From UBA7328 sp965247965 (GTDB taxonomy: Bacteria > Bacteroidota > Bacteroidia > Chitinophagales > Saprospiraceae): a stretch of 64,000 bases of DNA. Both the position numbers and the translations under genes were made by a program. Below are positions 8,921-18,083 of this stretch, piece by piece (within the stretch, counting starts at the first letter, position 1; each line of letters begins with the position of its first letter). Below the pieces are notes generated by a model that was not told the origin of the DNA, did not search any database, and saw only the letters and a list, made by a program, of their open reading frames with translations. The DNA is taken from positions 5,146,001-5,210,000 of the forward strand of contig OZ252053.1 of the NCBI GenBank assembly GCA_965247965.1, in the 5' to 3' direction.

Positions 8921-10825
8921 TCAATCCTCCAATAAGACTAAATTTTTCTCTTTCTCTTTTATGTCGATTCGCTTCAAAGGTATCTCTATGAAAAAAGTGG
9001 AGCCATTAGTTCCCTTGGATTCAAAGTAAATGTTACCGCCGAAAGATTCGACCATATTGGCCGCAATGGCGAGCCCTAATCCGGTACCGCTGGACTTCGT
9101 TGTGAAATTCGGTTTGAAGATCTTATTTTTCATATGATCCGGTATGCCAATTCCATTATCAGTTACTTCTATTGTGCCTTTTGCATCGTCTTTGTAGAGT
9201 TTGATACCAATTTTTCCTCTTCTGCCGGGTGGTATTGCTTGTATGGCATTTTTGATAAGATTATTGAGAATTCTAATCATGTTATTTTTATCGGCGTACA
9301 CGATGACATCATCTATTGGTTCGACCATATTAATGTCCATGTCATCTCTCTTTCTGAATAGATCGTGGACGGTTTCCACGACCTCGTTAAGAAGTACTTT
9401 GCTGTTATTCGCAGACGGCAGGCTGGCAAAATTCGAAAATTCATCAGATATCTGGCTGAGGTTGTCGATCTGCTCCATAAGCGTATTGCACATACGATCG
9501 ACAATGTCAGAAGAACCTTCACGTTCTTGCATATGCACAGCGCGTTGCATGTGCTGTAAGCTCAGTTTCATTGGAGTAAGTGGGTTTTTGATTTCATGTG
9601 CCACTTGTCGTGCCATTTCGCGCCAAGCAGTGTCCCGCTCCGTTTGTGCCAGAACTTTCGCATTGCTTTCGAGTTTTCTGATCATGGAGTTGTATTCATT
9701 GATCAATGCACCTATTTCGTCATTGCGGCCCCATTCGATGGGCTCGTTTTTGTGACTGAGTTTGATCTGCTGGAGTTTGCTTCCCAAATTGCTCATCGGT
9801 CTGGTGATATAAGAAGAAATAGTAATGACCAGCACAAATCCTATCAAAAACAAAAAAACGTGCGCATTCATCAACGCATGTATGAATCGCGTATTGATCA
9901 ATTCAAAATCCTGCCCCTCTCCGGCGAATGACTTAAAATAGAAGATGGATATAACAGCGGTGACGGCAAAGCTGAAAATCAAAATACCTATGATGCTGTA
10001 CTGTATCCTGTCCTGGAGCATTTTTCTCCTTTTGAAAAGGCCCAGAATACTGTTGTCAAAAACTTTCCATTCTGCAAGGCGGGATACCAGGAAGAGAATA
10101 ACAGATGAAAAGACAAAACAAATAGAGAAAAAACTAAGACCATCGAAGAGTGGTAGAAAATCCAAGCCTTCCAGTTTGAGGGAGGCATTGGTAGCGGCAA
10201 AGAGAATCAGGCTCATATAAGAACACAGCATGACATTCCAAAGCACAGTCCAAACAATCGATGGATAATAACGCTCCACGAAAAGATCCAAAAGGAAAAA
10301 GTAACTGGCAATAGCCATCAGAAAGATCAGAGGATGTACATGAAATCCAATAGTATAGTACAAAAGAGTATAGATTAATCCACACGAGACTGTAGTAAAT
10401 GCTATGCGATAGCCGGAATTCAGATCAGTTATAAAGGACCGATAGATAAATATATTCAGAGCGAAAATCGCATAAAGACACAACGCCACAGGAAGCAATA
10501 TCAGGAATCCTCCAATTTGAAAATTTAGCAAAGTTTCAAGGTGAAATACATCAGTTGCTACCAGTACTTCAGCAGCTTTGATGTACAGCGCGAGTGGAAA
10601 TAGGATAGAAACCACGCCTACGATCTCCCTGAGATATATGCCTATAGACCGCACATACGACAAGCTGACTTTTTCTATCGATACACCGTATAGACAAAAA
10701 ATAAAAAGAGCCACCAAAAGGCTTAGACTCGTCACTGCGTTGACCTTGGCAACACTAAACAGTACAAGGGCCAGCAGGCTAAATGTTATCAGAAACGGGT
10801 AATATAGTCGAGCTTGAATATTCAA
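8921..10825 (-). CDS. NtrY-like membrane sensor histidine kinase, 634 aa
   Basis: Two-component sensor kinase. Several membrane helices fill residues 10-250. A further helix pair near 275-340 flanks a short periplasmic loop, then a HAMP linker (about 340-395) and the phosphoacceptor H410 in RQVAHEIKNPLTPMK. The ATPase domain has NNLIKNAIQAI, DNGIGI (about 556-561) and GTGLGLAIA (about 580-588). The HEIKNPLTPM box is typical of the NtrY group. The only available start is TTG 10825, with a stop two codons before, so the N-terminus may be truncated relative to longer relatives. No response regulator is adjacent. Confidence 0.88.
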   Translation of the reverse strand: MNIQARLYYPFLITFSLLALVLFSVAKVNAVTSLSLLVALFIFCLYGVSIEKVSLSYVRSIGIYLREIVGVVSILFPLALYIKAAEVLVATDVFHLETLLNFQIGGFLILLPVALCLYAIFALNIFIYRSFITDLNSGYRIAFTTVSCGLIYTLLYYTIGFHVHPLIFLMAIASYFFLLDLFVERYYPSIVWTVLWNVMLCSYMSLILFAATNASLKLEGLDFLPLFDGLSFFSICFVFSSVILFLVSRLAEWKVFDNSILGLFKRRKMLQDRIQYSIIGILIFSFAVTAVISIFYFKSFAGEGQDFELINTRFIHALMNAHVFLFLIGFVLVITISSYITRPMSNLGSKLQQIKLSHKNEPIEWGRNDEIGALINEYNSMIRKLESNAKVLAQTERDTAWREMARQVAHEIKNPLTPMKLSLQHMQRAVHMQEREGSSDIVDRMCNTLMEQIDNLSQISDEFSNFASLPSANNSKVLLNEVVETVHDLFRKRDDMDINMVEPIDDVIVYADKNNMIRILNNLIKNAIQAIPPGRRGKIGIKLYKDDAKGTIEVTDNGIGIPDHMKNKIFKPNFTTKSSGTGLGLAIAANMVESFGGNIYFESKGTNGSTFFIEIPLKRIDIKEKEKNLVLLED

Positions 10826-10902
10826 ATATTAAATGGTTTTAGAGTATAAAACTCATCTAATATATTAAATATTATTGTAATGTGTATGTGGTTGGTAATT
10901 AA

Positions 10903-11040
10903 TTTATTTCAATACGCTTCCACAAACTGTATCCAGGGAAAGAATTGAAACCGCATCAGGTCAAATACATCAAAAAAGAACTGTTCGAAATAACCTCAAA
11001 ACCGCTACTTCAAAACCCAAAATATCGCTCCGCATTATAA
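10903..11040 (+). other. Possible coding remnant without a start (46 codons)
   Basis: An open frame ending at TAA 11038 reads RFHKLYPGKELKPHQVKYIKKE and onward. The composition looks like the C-terminus of a real protein, but there is no start and the frame closes upstream at 10902. It sits just before the degenerate mazF and may be debris from the same lost locus. No family recognised. Confidence 0.3.
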
Positions 11041-11083
11041 TAGCACAATTCCTGCACAAGCCCGCCTAATAAATCCATATCAT

Positions 11084-11392
11084 TTGGCAATTCTCCACTC
11101 TCTACTCCTAGGTACAGAAATCGATAAAAGACGACCTTGCTTAGTACTTACTCCTTTCGATTATAATAAAAGTGGTAAAGTTATTATCTGTCCAATTTCT
11201 ACAACTAAGAGAAGAATTGGTGTCGAAGTGGAAATAGCGGAAAAAACGAGAGGAACCGTTGGCGTGATCTCATGCGACCAAATTAAATCTTACGATTGGA
11301 AGGTTCGGCCACTCGAAATCGTGGACAAATTAGAAGACCCAGCTGTATACGATGATCTGCTCGAAGTAATTCGTTTGCTAATTACCCCGTAA
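11084..11392 (+). pseudogene. Degenerate MazF/PemK-like toxin without antitoxin
   Basis: From GTEIDKRRPCLVLTPF onward this is a good MazF (VIICPISTT, VGVISCDQIKSYDWKVRPLE), with a similar toxin at 7337-7681. The N-terminal strand is out of frame: the IIWQF motif expected there is encoded at about 11064-11082 in another frame, and a 2-nt insertion just before GTEI explains the shift. The listed start is TTG. No AbrB-type antitoxin precedes it. It is probably a dead orphan toxin, consistent with loss of the antitoxin. Confidence 0.65.
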
Positions 11393-11478
11393 AGCTAATC
11401 TGTCAGTTAAACCAAATTTCCAAAATTTCCCATAACTATCCCCTATATCCCTAACTTGCACCCAAACAAAGCAACTGA

Positions 11479-12297
11479 ATGTCTGCGGCTAAAAAAGAAA
11501 TAAAACGCGTCACTTCCCATGTCCTCCGCGGCATGAAAGCCCAAGGCGATAAGATTACCATGCTCACTGCGTATGATTTTTCTATGGCGCGCATTTTGGA
11601 CGATGCGGGAGTGGAGGTGTTATTGGTCGGAGACTCTGCTTCAAATGTTATTGCCGGTCACGTGACCACACTTCCTATTACCCTCGACCAGATGATTTAC
11701 CACGCCCAATCTGTCATTCGAGCTGTGAAACGTGCATTTGTGATAGTCGATCTACCCTTTGGCACATACCAGGGCAATTCGCGTAAAGCGCTCGAATCCG
11801 CTATCCGCATTATGAAAGAATCAGGAGCCCATGGAGTTAAAATGGAAGGAGGCTCTGAAATTGTGGAATCAATAGATCGTGTTATATCTGCCGGTATTCC
11901 TATTATGGGTCATTTGGGACTCACTCCGCAGTCGATTTACAAATTTGGAACCTACACAGTACGCGCTAAAGAAGATGAAGAAGCGAATCTATTGAAATCA
12001 GATGCCAAATTACTCGAAGACCATGGGTGCATGGGAATAGTCTTAGAGAAAATCCCTGCTCTGCTCGCTAAAGAAGTAACGGAGAGTATTACTATACCTA
12101 CGATTGGCATCGGTGCTGGGATGCACACTGACGGACAAGTTTTGGTTACCCATGACCTTCTTGGCATTACGAAGGAATTCAACCCAAGATTCCTGCGAAG
12201 ATATCGAGATCTCTACAAGGAGATCAAAGAAGCTGCCCAAGAATACGTCTCAGATGTAAAGAACTCAGATTTTCCAAGTGACAAAGAACAATATTGA
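11479..12297 (+). CDS. panB: 3-methyl-2-oxobutanoate hydroxymethyltransferase PanB
   Basis: First committed enzyme of pantothenate synthesis: it transfers a hydroxymethyl group from 5,10-methylene-THF to alpha-ketoisovalerate. The TIM-barrel landmarks are present: TMLTAYDFSMARILDDAG, the metal site LLVGDSASNV and IVDLPFGTY, the VKMEGG loop, GIPIMGHLGLTPQS, and GIGAGMHTDGQVLV. The length of 272 is normal. It is 21 bp upstream of mltG on the same strand, so the two may share a transcript although their functions are unrelated. Confidence 0.96.
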   Translation: MSAAKKEIKRVTSHVLRGMKAQGDKITMLTAYDFSMARILDDAGVEVLLVGDSASNVIAGHVTTLPITLDQMIYHAQSVIRAVKRAFVIVDLPFGTYQGNSRKALESAIRIMKESGAHGVKMEGGSEIVESIDRVISAGIPIMGHLGLTPQSIYKFGTYTVRAKEDEEANLLKSDAKLLEDHGCMGIVLEKIPALLAKEVTESITIPTIGIGAGMHTDGQVLVTHDLLGITKEFNPRFLRRYRDLYKEIKEAAQEYVSDVKNSDFPSDKEQY

Positions 12298-12318
12298 AAG
12301 AAGCGTAACAGGACCTCG

Positions 12319-13347
12319 GTGAAGAAAGTATTCCAAAGTATGGTGATTGTCCTTCTGCTGTTTACTGGAGGGGCCTATTTTCTTCACCACGCGATTTGGG
12401 GAATCGGGACAAATAATAGCGAGAACTACGAATTGTACATCCCGACAGGCTCCTCATATAAGCACGTTTTCGAAAAACTAAAAAAGGATCATATTCTCAA
12501 AAATCCTTTTGCCTTCGACCGTCTTGCTGCTCAAATGAAATATAAAAAAGAAAAAGTCAAATCGGGTAGATACATTATTCGGCCAAACTTAAGCAACAGA
12601 TCAATTATTTCAACATTGCGATCTGGTAACCAGGAAGCTATAGAAATAACTTTTAACAATATAAGAACAGTCGAAGATTTATCAGGAAGGCTGAGTCGTC
12701 AAGTAGAGGCGGATTCCATAGATATTTTGAACGAAATAATGGACCCCAAAAATCTCGAGAGAAATGGCCTACAGAGAGCTTCGGCAGCTTCGATTTTTTT
12801 ACCCAATACCTACCAGTTGTACTGGAATATCTCTTCGAAAGGATTGTACCAACGCATGGAAAAGGAGCATCAAAAATTTTGGTCTGGTCGTGATCGCGAA
12901 GGCAAAGCGGAGGTTATCGGCTTATCAAAAAAAGAAGTAAGCATCCTCGCCTCCATCGTGGAAAAGGAATCCAACAATCAATCCGAAAAGCCAATTATTG
13001 CGGGCGTCTACCTGAATCGATTAGAACGCGGAATGCCGCTTCAGGCTGATCCTACGGTAATCTTCGCCATAGGCAATTTCGAAATCAAAAGAGTGCTGAC
13101 TAAGCATCTTCTCCTTGACTCACCTTACAATACCTACCTAAATATTGGCCTGCCTCCAGGACCGATTTGCCTCCCGGAAATCGGCAGTATCGAAGCGGTG
13201 CTTAATGCGGAGCAGCACAAATACCTATACTTCTGTGCAAAGCCGGGTTACGATGGTCGGCATCTCTTTGCGACTAATCTTATTGATCATAATCGGAATG
13301 CTCGGAGGTATCAGATATGGTTAAGTAGAGAGGGGATTCTACGATAA
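12319..13347 (+). CDS. mltG: Endolytic murein transglycosylase MltG
   Basis: Membrane-anchored lytic transglycosylase that cuts nascent glycan strands and helps end their polymerisation. It has a GTG start, one N-terminal anchor helix (about residues 5-25), a LysM-like subdomain, and the YceG catalytic domain. The motif ASIVEKESNN contains the catalytic Glu, and GVYLNRLERGMPLQADPTV and SPYNTYLNIGLPPGPI are family signatures. Full length at 342 residues. Confidence 0.95.
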   Translation: MKKVFQSMVIVLLLFTGGAYFLHHAIWGIGTNNSENYELYIPTGSSYKHVFEKLKKDHILKNPFAFDRLAAQMKYKKEKVKSGRYIIRPNLSNRSIISTLRSGNQEAIEITFNNIRTVEDLSGRLSRQVEADSIDILNEIMDPKNLERNGLQRASAASIFLPNTYQLYWNISSKGLYQRMEKEHQKFWSGRDREGKAEVIGLSKKEVSILASIVEKESNNQSEKPIIAGVYLNRLERGMPLQADPTVIFAIGNFEIKRVLTKHLLLDSPYNTYLNIGLPPGPICLPEIGSIEAVLNAEQHKYLYFCAKPGYDGRHLFATNLIDHNRNARRYQIWLSREGILR

Positions 13348-13403
13348 GATGACATTGACTGTATTTCATTGCAGATCCCTACACGTTAAGATAATTGAAT
13401 ATA

Positions 13404-14567
13404 CTAACGTCTCTCTCCGGCTGCTAATGGAGTCATTGGAGCCTTACAAGGAATGCGACTCTGCACCACAGGCATTGAAAAAGTCGGAATATGCGGCAAA
13501 ACATATTTTCCAAAAAGCTCGCATTCGCGTACATGTGGATAACCTGAAAAAATAAATGAACGAATACCCATATCCATGTAACCCTTAATTTTTGAAAGTA
13601 CTTGGTCGGGATCACCTACGAGTGCTGCTCCACATCCCGATCTTGCCCGACCTATTTCCGTCCACAGAAATTCCTCTACAAACCCTTCATTATCAGATAG
13701 TTGTCGCATTTCACCTTGTCTTGATACTCCGTATGATTTTCCATCGAGGGCTCTTTCTCTTAATTCTTTTCCGCTTTCATCATCCACATATCTCATTAGT
13801 TTTTTTGCCGCTGCTCTTGCCGCTGATTCCTTCCCTCTAACTATGACGTGTATACGCAATCCGAAATCGACTTTTCTGTCATACTTTGCAGCTTTTTCGC
13901 TCATATTCTTCATCAGTTGTTCAAGCCGATCTTAAGTCTCTGGCCACATCAGATACACGTCACATTGCTCGGCACATAGGTCAACACCCGGCGTAGAATA
14001 ACCCCCAAAATAGAGCAAGGGCCCGCCATTTTGCTGATACGTCTTGACAAATTCCGTGGTTGCCAATTGGATTACGTAAAACTCACTTTCGAAATCGAGA
14101 TGATCCTGGTGCCATCCTTGCTTTAGAATTTCTATTACTTCTCTTGATCGTTGATATCGCGCTTCTGAACTCAATTCTTCTCCGGGCAGATTCGAAGAAA
14201 TAATATTGATCGTCAATCTTCCCTCCAGGATATGATCGAGAGTAGCTATTGCCCTACCTAACATGGGCGGATGTACTTCTCCGCATCTTATCGCTGTGAG
14301 TAGATTAATGTTTTGAGTAAGTGGCGCCATCGCAGAGGCGAATGTCATCGTATCCTGACCCACTTGGTAAGAGCTCGGACAAAGAATATTGCGATAACCC
14401 AGTCTGTCGGCTGTCAGTAAAACATTAGAAGTATTCGCCCAGTCGCTTTTGTATTTAGGATCGTGCTTTCCCAAAAAATCATCATCGCCATTGCAGAGCG
14501 GAGCAAACCAGGCGACTTCCGCGCCCTTTAGATGAGGAGATCTTATTACGATTTCTTTCGCACACAT
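13404..14567 (-). pseudogene. LLM-class flavin-dependent monooxygenase (SsuD-like) with one in-frame TAA
   Basis: A bacterial-luciferase-fold FMNH2 monooxygenase, closest in pattern to alkanesulfonate monooxygenase. The frame is continuous from ATG 14567 to 13404 except for one TAA at 13932-13934. Before it the protein reads VYLMWPET; after it, in the same frame, DRLEQLMKNMSEKAAKY. A single change from GAA (Glu) explains the stop. Both halves keep family motifs (TAIRCGEVHPPMLGR; DFGLRIHVIVR), and total length (about 387 codons) is normal, so the damage is recent or a sequencing error. Restart at ATG 13913 would give a useless C-terminal fragment. Confidence 0.88.
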
Positions 14568-14598
14568 TATGTCTCAAAGATATGGCACCAGGCTTGCC

Positions 14599-14631
14599 AG
14601 GTTTACTAAACTTCGAAAGTTTAGTAAACCT
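14599..14631. repeat. Perfect palindrome, GTTTACTAAACTT family
   Basis: Arms AGGTTTACTAAACTT and its exact complement (15 bp each) flank a CGA centre. It fills the gap between two minus-strand genes. A degenerate relative is at 4653-4684. In RNA it would form a strong AT-rich hairpin, so it might also act in 3' end formation. Confidence 0.85.
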
Positions 14632-14633
14632 CT

Positions 14634-14993
14634 CTAACTTTTGCCCAATCCCATTTCGCTTCTCAATTTCTTAGGCAAACCAGAAACGATGAGATCATAA
14701 GAATGATCAATCAATTCACTGATCAGCTTATCGGATAGCGAATGTTCGATAAAGACAGAATTCCAATGCTTTTTGCTCATATGCCAACCGGGCGTTATAT
14801 CCTCGTATTCTTCCCGAAGCTCTATTGCTCTATCCGGATCGCATTTAAGATTGACAAAAGGATCTTCGTATTCCAGACCGATTATGGCGAATATTTTGCC
14901 TACTTTGAACACTAAAGTGGTTTCGTCAAAGGGAAATTCTTCCGTTGCGAAGGGTTTGGAAAGGCAATATTCTCTTAGGCTTTCTATGTCCAT
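14634..14993 (-). CDS. MmcQ/YjbR family (CyaY-like fold) DNA-binding-type protein
   Basis: Small cytoplasmic protein of the MmcQ/YjbR family. The start at ATG 14993 gives MDIESLREYCLSKPFATEEFPF, the standard N-terminus; the longer frame upstream is not conserved-looking. Typical features follow: TLVFKVGKIFAI, NLKCDPDRAIELREEY, and PGWHMSKKHWNSV with its conserved Trp and His. The length of about 119 residues is right for the family. The biological role is not well defined; a double-wing DNA-binding fold is known for members. Confidence 0.88.
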   Translation of the reverse strand: MDIESLREYCLSKPFATEEFPFDETTLVFKVGKIFAIIGLEYEDPFVNLKCDPDRAIELREEYEDITPGWHMSKKHWNSVFIEHSLSDKLISELIDHSYDLIVSGLPKKLRSEMGLGKS

Positions 14994-15069
14994 GTTAGGG
15001 GAAGTTATGAAGCTGGCACTATAGTCTCTTGCCCATACTAAATGGGTTTGGGAATATCCACTGAAGTAA

Positions 15070-15351
15070 TTATTCAAATTTCTTCGACAAAAATTTCAGA
15101 GCATCTCCCGCACTCCTCTCCGGCGCCTCTTCCATTGGCACATGCCCTACATCTTCATAAACCACTACCTTCGAATCCGGTATCAATTCATTGAATCGCT
15201 CGGCATTCTCCAAAGGCGCCCACTGATCTTCTTTGCCCCAAAGAATAAGTGTCGGTTCTTCTAATGATTCAATGCTTTTGCTTGGAGTATAAAGCAGGAT
15301 GGCAAATAGAATGAAGAATGCCGCCAGCACGATAAATATCTTCGTAATCAT
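15070..15351 (-). pseudogene. Membrane-anchored alpha/beta hydrolase with large internal deletion
   Basis: The 93-residue product joins two ends of a hydrolase of about 300 residues. Residues 1-28 are the N-terminal anchor helix plus YTPSKSIESLEE. The rest is the C-terminal end with PTLILWGKEDQWAPLENA (catalytic Asp strand) and VYEDVGHVPMEEAPE (catalytic His). The lid, the nucleophile elbow GxSxG and everything between are gone, yet the frame is preserved across the junction. It cannot be catalytic. The 3' end touches the MmcQ upstream region. Confidence 0.82.
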
Positions 15352-15389
15352 GTCTTACAAAAGTGAATAACTTAATTACTTCGAAATCT

Positions 15390-15422
15390 AAATCACCGTG
15401 ATTTCCAAAATCATGGTGATTT
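15390..15422. repeat. REP-like palindrome, AAATCATGGTGATTT family, copy 2
   Basis: Arms AAATCACCGTGATTT and AAATCATGGTGATTT (reverse orientation) pair with one mismatch around a 3-base centre. Same family as the perfect copy beside the RAYT at 3656-3688. It lies between two minus-strand genes. Confidence 0.8.
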
Positions 15423-15435
15423 CTTGAAGGGCCAT

Positions 15436-15768
15436 CTAACCATTCTTAAGCGAATCTATTTCCAATCTCAATTCCCTGATCAATTCATCCTGCCGCCTCA
15501 ATTCTTCTTTCAGCGATTCGATTTCCATTTCAATAGCGCCCTTTTGAGATGAAGTAGAAGTTTCAGCACGATTTTTCCTTGTAAGGATTTTTTCGACAGT
15601 ATCGTTTTCTTTCGCCTTACGTACCGTCTCGTCCACCCATTCCTTTATATCCTGTACTCTATCGTCATCTTTTCCAAAATACTGTAATCCGAAATAAACG
15701 GCTGGAACGAAGATGATCATAAAGAATAGAAAGCGGGCACATCCTGTCAATTTGTATCTGCGCGACAT
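15436..15768 (-). CDS. Small membrane-anchored coiled-coil protein, 110 aa
   Basis: It has a basic N-terminus, one membrane helix (FLFFMIIFVPAVYFGLQYF, about residues 13-31), a charged linker, and a C-terminal coiled coil with heptad leucines (EMEIESLKEELRRQDELIRELRLEI). Proteins of this shape often act as scaffolds, but no family is recognised. The coding region looks genuine. It is flanked by palindromic repeats on both sides. Confidence 0.65.
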   Translation of the reverse strand: MSRRYKLTGCARFLFFMIIFVPAVYFGLQYFGKDDDRVQDIKEWVDETVRKAKENDTVEKILTRKNRAETSTSSQKGAIEMEIESLKEELRRQDELIRELRLEIDSLKNG

Positions 15769-15842
15769 ATTTTATTCGTTTTGCTATCGAAAATATGCCC
15801 AAACGCTAAACGGTTCTCAATTTTTAGATGTTCTAGTGAGGT

Positions 15843-15921
15843 AAACCTGTCAGGTTTCCGTAATAAATCGACGTGATGTAAGAATAAGTAGTGCAATAAA
15901 GTATGAGACCTGACAGGTTTT
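15843..15921. repeat. Paired AAACCTGTCAGGTTT palindromes
   Basis: AAACCTGTCAGGTTT at 15843-15857 is a palindrome by itself. ACCTGACAGGTTTT at 15908-15921 is a second copy in inverted orientation, so the pair can also fold as a long-range stem enclosing about 50 bp. BIME-like arrangement. Confidence 0.75.
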
Positions 15922-15940
15922 GAACGAAATCGAATTTGTA

Positions 15941-16004
15941 GGCATTCGTGTTAATTCGCGCAATTCGTGGATAACATTTTCTCTCCACTAATTTACGCGA
16001 ATAT
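15941..16004. repeat. Imperfect inverted repeat, ATTCGCG...AATTCGTGG type
   Basis: ATTCGCGCAATTCGTGG (15954-15970) and CCACTAATTTACGCGAAT (15985-16002) form an imperfect inverted repeat just upstream of the cytochrome gene. Related strings are common between genes in Bacteroidota. It could be part of the leader transcript. Confidence 0.5.
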
Positions 16005-16036
16005 ACACCCATGAAAAATCTGAATAAAGCAATGAA

Positions 16037-17473
16037 ATGAAAGTGTGGCAAATTCTGATTATGGGCTCTGTTTTTGTACTGTTCTTCTATAGCTGTACTC
16101 AAGAAGGAAACGGAATTACATCCATTTTCGATAATATTTTTGACGGTAACCTGGAAGCCATTCGACCTACTCCCCAACGAGCAGGTGATCCTGAAAAAGG
16201 CCGACAGTATCTGCTCGAAGGCGACTACCTCGACAGCGGGATCCCGGTAGCTTTCTTTGGCAACTTAGAAGCGTTTTTTGGTGGTGATAATGTCTTGAAT
16301 CGCAAAGGATTGAATGCAAAAATTCCTCCTGAATTTACGATTTCAAAGGCGCTGAATGGAGTAGATATCATTGTTCCTAATTGCCTTCAATGCCACGGCG
16401 GGTACATCAATGGAGAATACATTCTCGGCCTGGGCAACAGTGCTTTCGACGGTACGCTCAACCAGGGATTTCTGGCCCAGGCATTGGGCAATGTTATTAA
16501 GGTAAAATTTTCAGAAGACAGTCCGGAATGGGAAGCTTTCGAGCAGTTTTACGATTCTGGAGTGGCGCTCAATGGCAACATCAGCACGCAGACGGTAGGG
16601 ACGAACAGCGCAGATAAAATTACTGAGGTATTGCTCGCCCACCGCGACAGGAATTCGCTCATGTGGGATAAAAATGCTATTGCCAAAATAGCTGAAGAAG
16701 TTATTCCTACTGATCCTCCGGCGTGGTGGCTGCTCAAGAAAAAAAATGCACAATTCACTACAGGTATTGGAAGGGGAGATTTTGCCAGAATCTCTATGGC
16801 GAGCAGTCTTTTGACCATGGAAGATAGCGCAAAGGCCGAAGAAGTCGATGGTAAATTTGTCGATGTACTAGCCTTTATCAAATCTCTTGAAGCGCCACAA
16901 TATCCTGGTGAAATCGATATGGAAAAGGTAAAAAAAGGAGCCAAAATCTTTGAAAAGAAATGCAGCAAATGCCACGGCATTTATGGAGACAAATCCCGCC
17001 TTGCGGACGGGCAGGCCTCTTATCCTAATTATCTGGTGCATCTGGATAAGATTGGTACAGATCCCAGGCTTGCCCGAAGTTACCATGAGCGTCCCGAATT
17101 TTCCGAGAGGTATAATTCATCCTGGTTTGCCAAAGGGGCGCACGGCGCGAGAATTGTGCCCGGCGACGGGTATGTTGCTCCACCATTGGACGGAGTTTGG
17201 GCAACTGCGCCTTATCTACACAATGGCTCTGTTGCAACGATCAGAGAGATGTTGAATAGCCAATCGCGACCCAAATATTGGCGGAGAAGTTTTGATTCGG
17301 AGGATTACAGCTGGGAAAATTTGGGATGGAAATATGTTGAGAAATCTTCTAAAATTGATAAGTATACTTATGATATCACTTTACTCGGCTACAGTAATCA
17401 GGGTCATACTTTTGGAGATGATTTGAGTAGTGCGGAGAGGTCTGATTTGTTGGAATATTTGAAGACATTATAG
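16037..17473 (+). CDS. Di-haem c-type cytochrome lipoprotein
   Basis: Lipoprotein signal MKVWQILIMGSVFVLFFYSC with the lipobox cysteine at about residue 20 places it in the periplasm or outer membrane, lipid-anchored. Two covalent haem motifs are present: CLQCH at C116 and CSKCH at C309. APYLHNGSVATIREML is the signature found near the second haem in cytochrome c peroxidase/RoxA-like di-haem proteins. It probably serves as an electron carrier or a peroxidase-like oxidoreductase. A ~20-bp GC palindrome is inserted in frame after the second haem motif (16995-17015). Confidence 0.88.
   Translation: MKVWQILIMGSVFVLFFYSCTQEGNGITSIFDNIFDGNLEAIRPTPQRAGDPEKGRQYLLEGDYLDSGIPVAFFGNLEAFFGGDNVLNRKGLNAKIPPEFTISKALNGVDIIVPNCLQCHGGYINGEYILGLGNSAFDGTLNQGFLAQALGNVIKVKFSEDSPEWEAFEQFYDSGVALNGNISTQTVGTNSADKITEVLLAHRDRNSLMWDKNAIAKIAEEVIPTDPPAWWLLKKKNAQFTTGIGRGDFARISMASSLLTMEDSAKAEEVDGKFVDVLAFIKSLEAPQYPGEIDMEKVKKGAKIFEKKCSKCHGIYGDKSRLADGQASYPNYLVHLDKIGTDPRLARSYHERPEFSERYNSSWFAKGAHGARIVPGDGYVAPPLDGVWATAPYLHNGSVATIREMLNSQSRPKYWRRSFDSEDYSWENLGWKYVEKSSKIDKYTYDITLLGYSNQGHTFGDDLSSAERSDLLEYLKTL
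16995..17015. repeat. GC-rich ~20-bp palindrome inserted in frame inside the cytochrome gene
   Basis: CCGCCTTGCGGACGGGCAGG encodes the segment SRLADGQA between YGDK and SYPNYLVHLD, where relatives normally run straight through. The same DNA sequence, read in a different frame, lies inside the DPP IV gene (33629-33648), and a variant is inside a palindrome at 63124-63143. The DNA is conserved, not the peptide. Confidence 0.8.
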
Positions 17474-17481
17474 CCAATATT

Positions 17482-18039
17482 TCAAAAATTCATTGTCCGG
17501 GCCAACTTTAATATGCCGATAACACTCAAAGAATCCGTAATCTCTCCTTCCATCACCATTTTCACTGCGTCATTAAACGGCAATTTCCAAATCTGCAAAT
17601 CCTCGGTGTCATCAAAGTCGGTTTTGCCAAATGAAAGATCCTGGGCAAGGTAAGCAAGACCTATTTCATCGGTAACACAATTGGACGTGTGTATTTTAAG
17701 AATTTTCTGCCACCACCTCGCCGTTATTCCGGTTTCTTCCTTCAGTTCCCGTTTAGCGGATTCCAAAGGATCGATATCATGAGGCCCGCCGCCCATTGGA
17801 ATTTCCCAGCTGTATTCATTTAAAGTATAGCGATATTGTCCTACAAGCCACGTGTTCATATTTTTATCGAGTGGTATGATGCCGATAGCCAGATTTTTGA
17901 GTTTGATTTTTCCATAGACGCCCTCCGTTCCCGATGGCGTGATGACTTCGTGGTGTTCGACATTGATCCAGGGATTGTTGTAGATGGATTTAATGGATTT
18001 GGTTTTCCAGGGGTTTTGGATCGCCTTGACCTCTTTCAT
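17482..18039 (-). CDS. Nudix hydrolase, ADP-ribose pyrophosphatase-like
   Basis: A 185-residue Nudix enzyme. The Nudix box is intact: GGGPHDIDPLESAKRELKEE then TG, giving the Gx5Ex7REUxEExGU pattern with the metal-binding REXXEE core. The N-terminal strand pair (WINVEHHEVITPSG) and WLVGQYRYTLNEYSWEIPMG are typical of the ADP-sugar subfamily (NudF/YffH-like). It probably hydrolyses ADP-ribose or another ADP-sugar in the cytoplasm. It converges with the cytochrome gene with 8 bp between stops. Confidence 0.9.
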   Translation of the reverse strand: MKEVKAIQNPWKTKSIKSIYNNPWINVEHHEVITPSGTEGVYGKIKLKNLAIGIIPLDKNMNTWLVGQYRYTLNEYSWEIPMGGGPHDIDPLESAKRELKEETGITARWWQKILKIHTSNCVTDEIGLAYLAQDLSFGKTDFDDTEDLQIWKLPFNDAVKMVMEGEITDSLSVIGILKLARTMNF

Positions 18040-18083
18040 TTGTCTAAAACTTCAATAGCCTGATGAACGAGGAAGCATAATCA

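Noticed and set aside
9201..9755. A 184-codon plus-strand open frame
   Set aside because: It is antisense to the ATPase region of the histidine kinase and has no recognisable domain; shadow of a well-supported gene.
13349..13840. Plus-strand ORFs over the LLM monooxygenase
   Set aside because: Antisense to a gene whose conserved motifs are clear on the minus strand.
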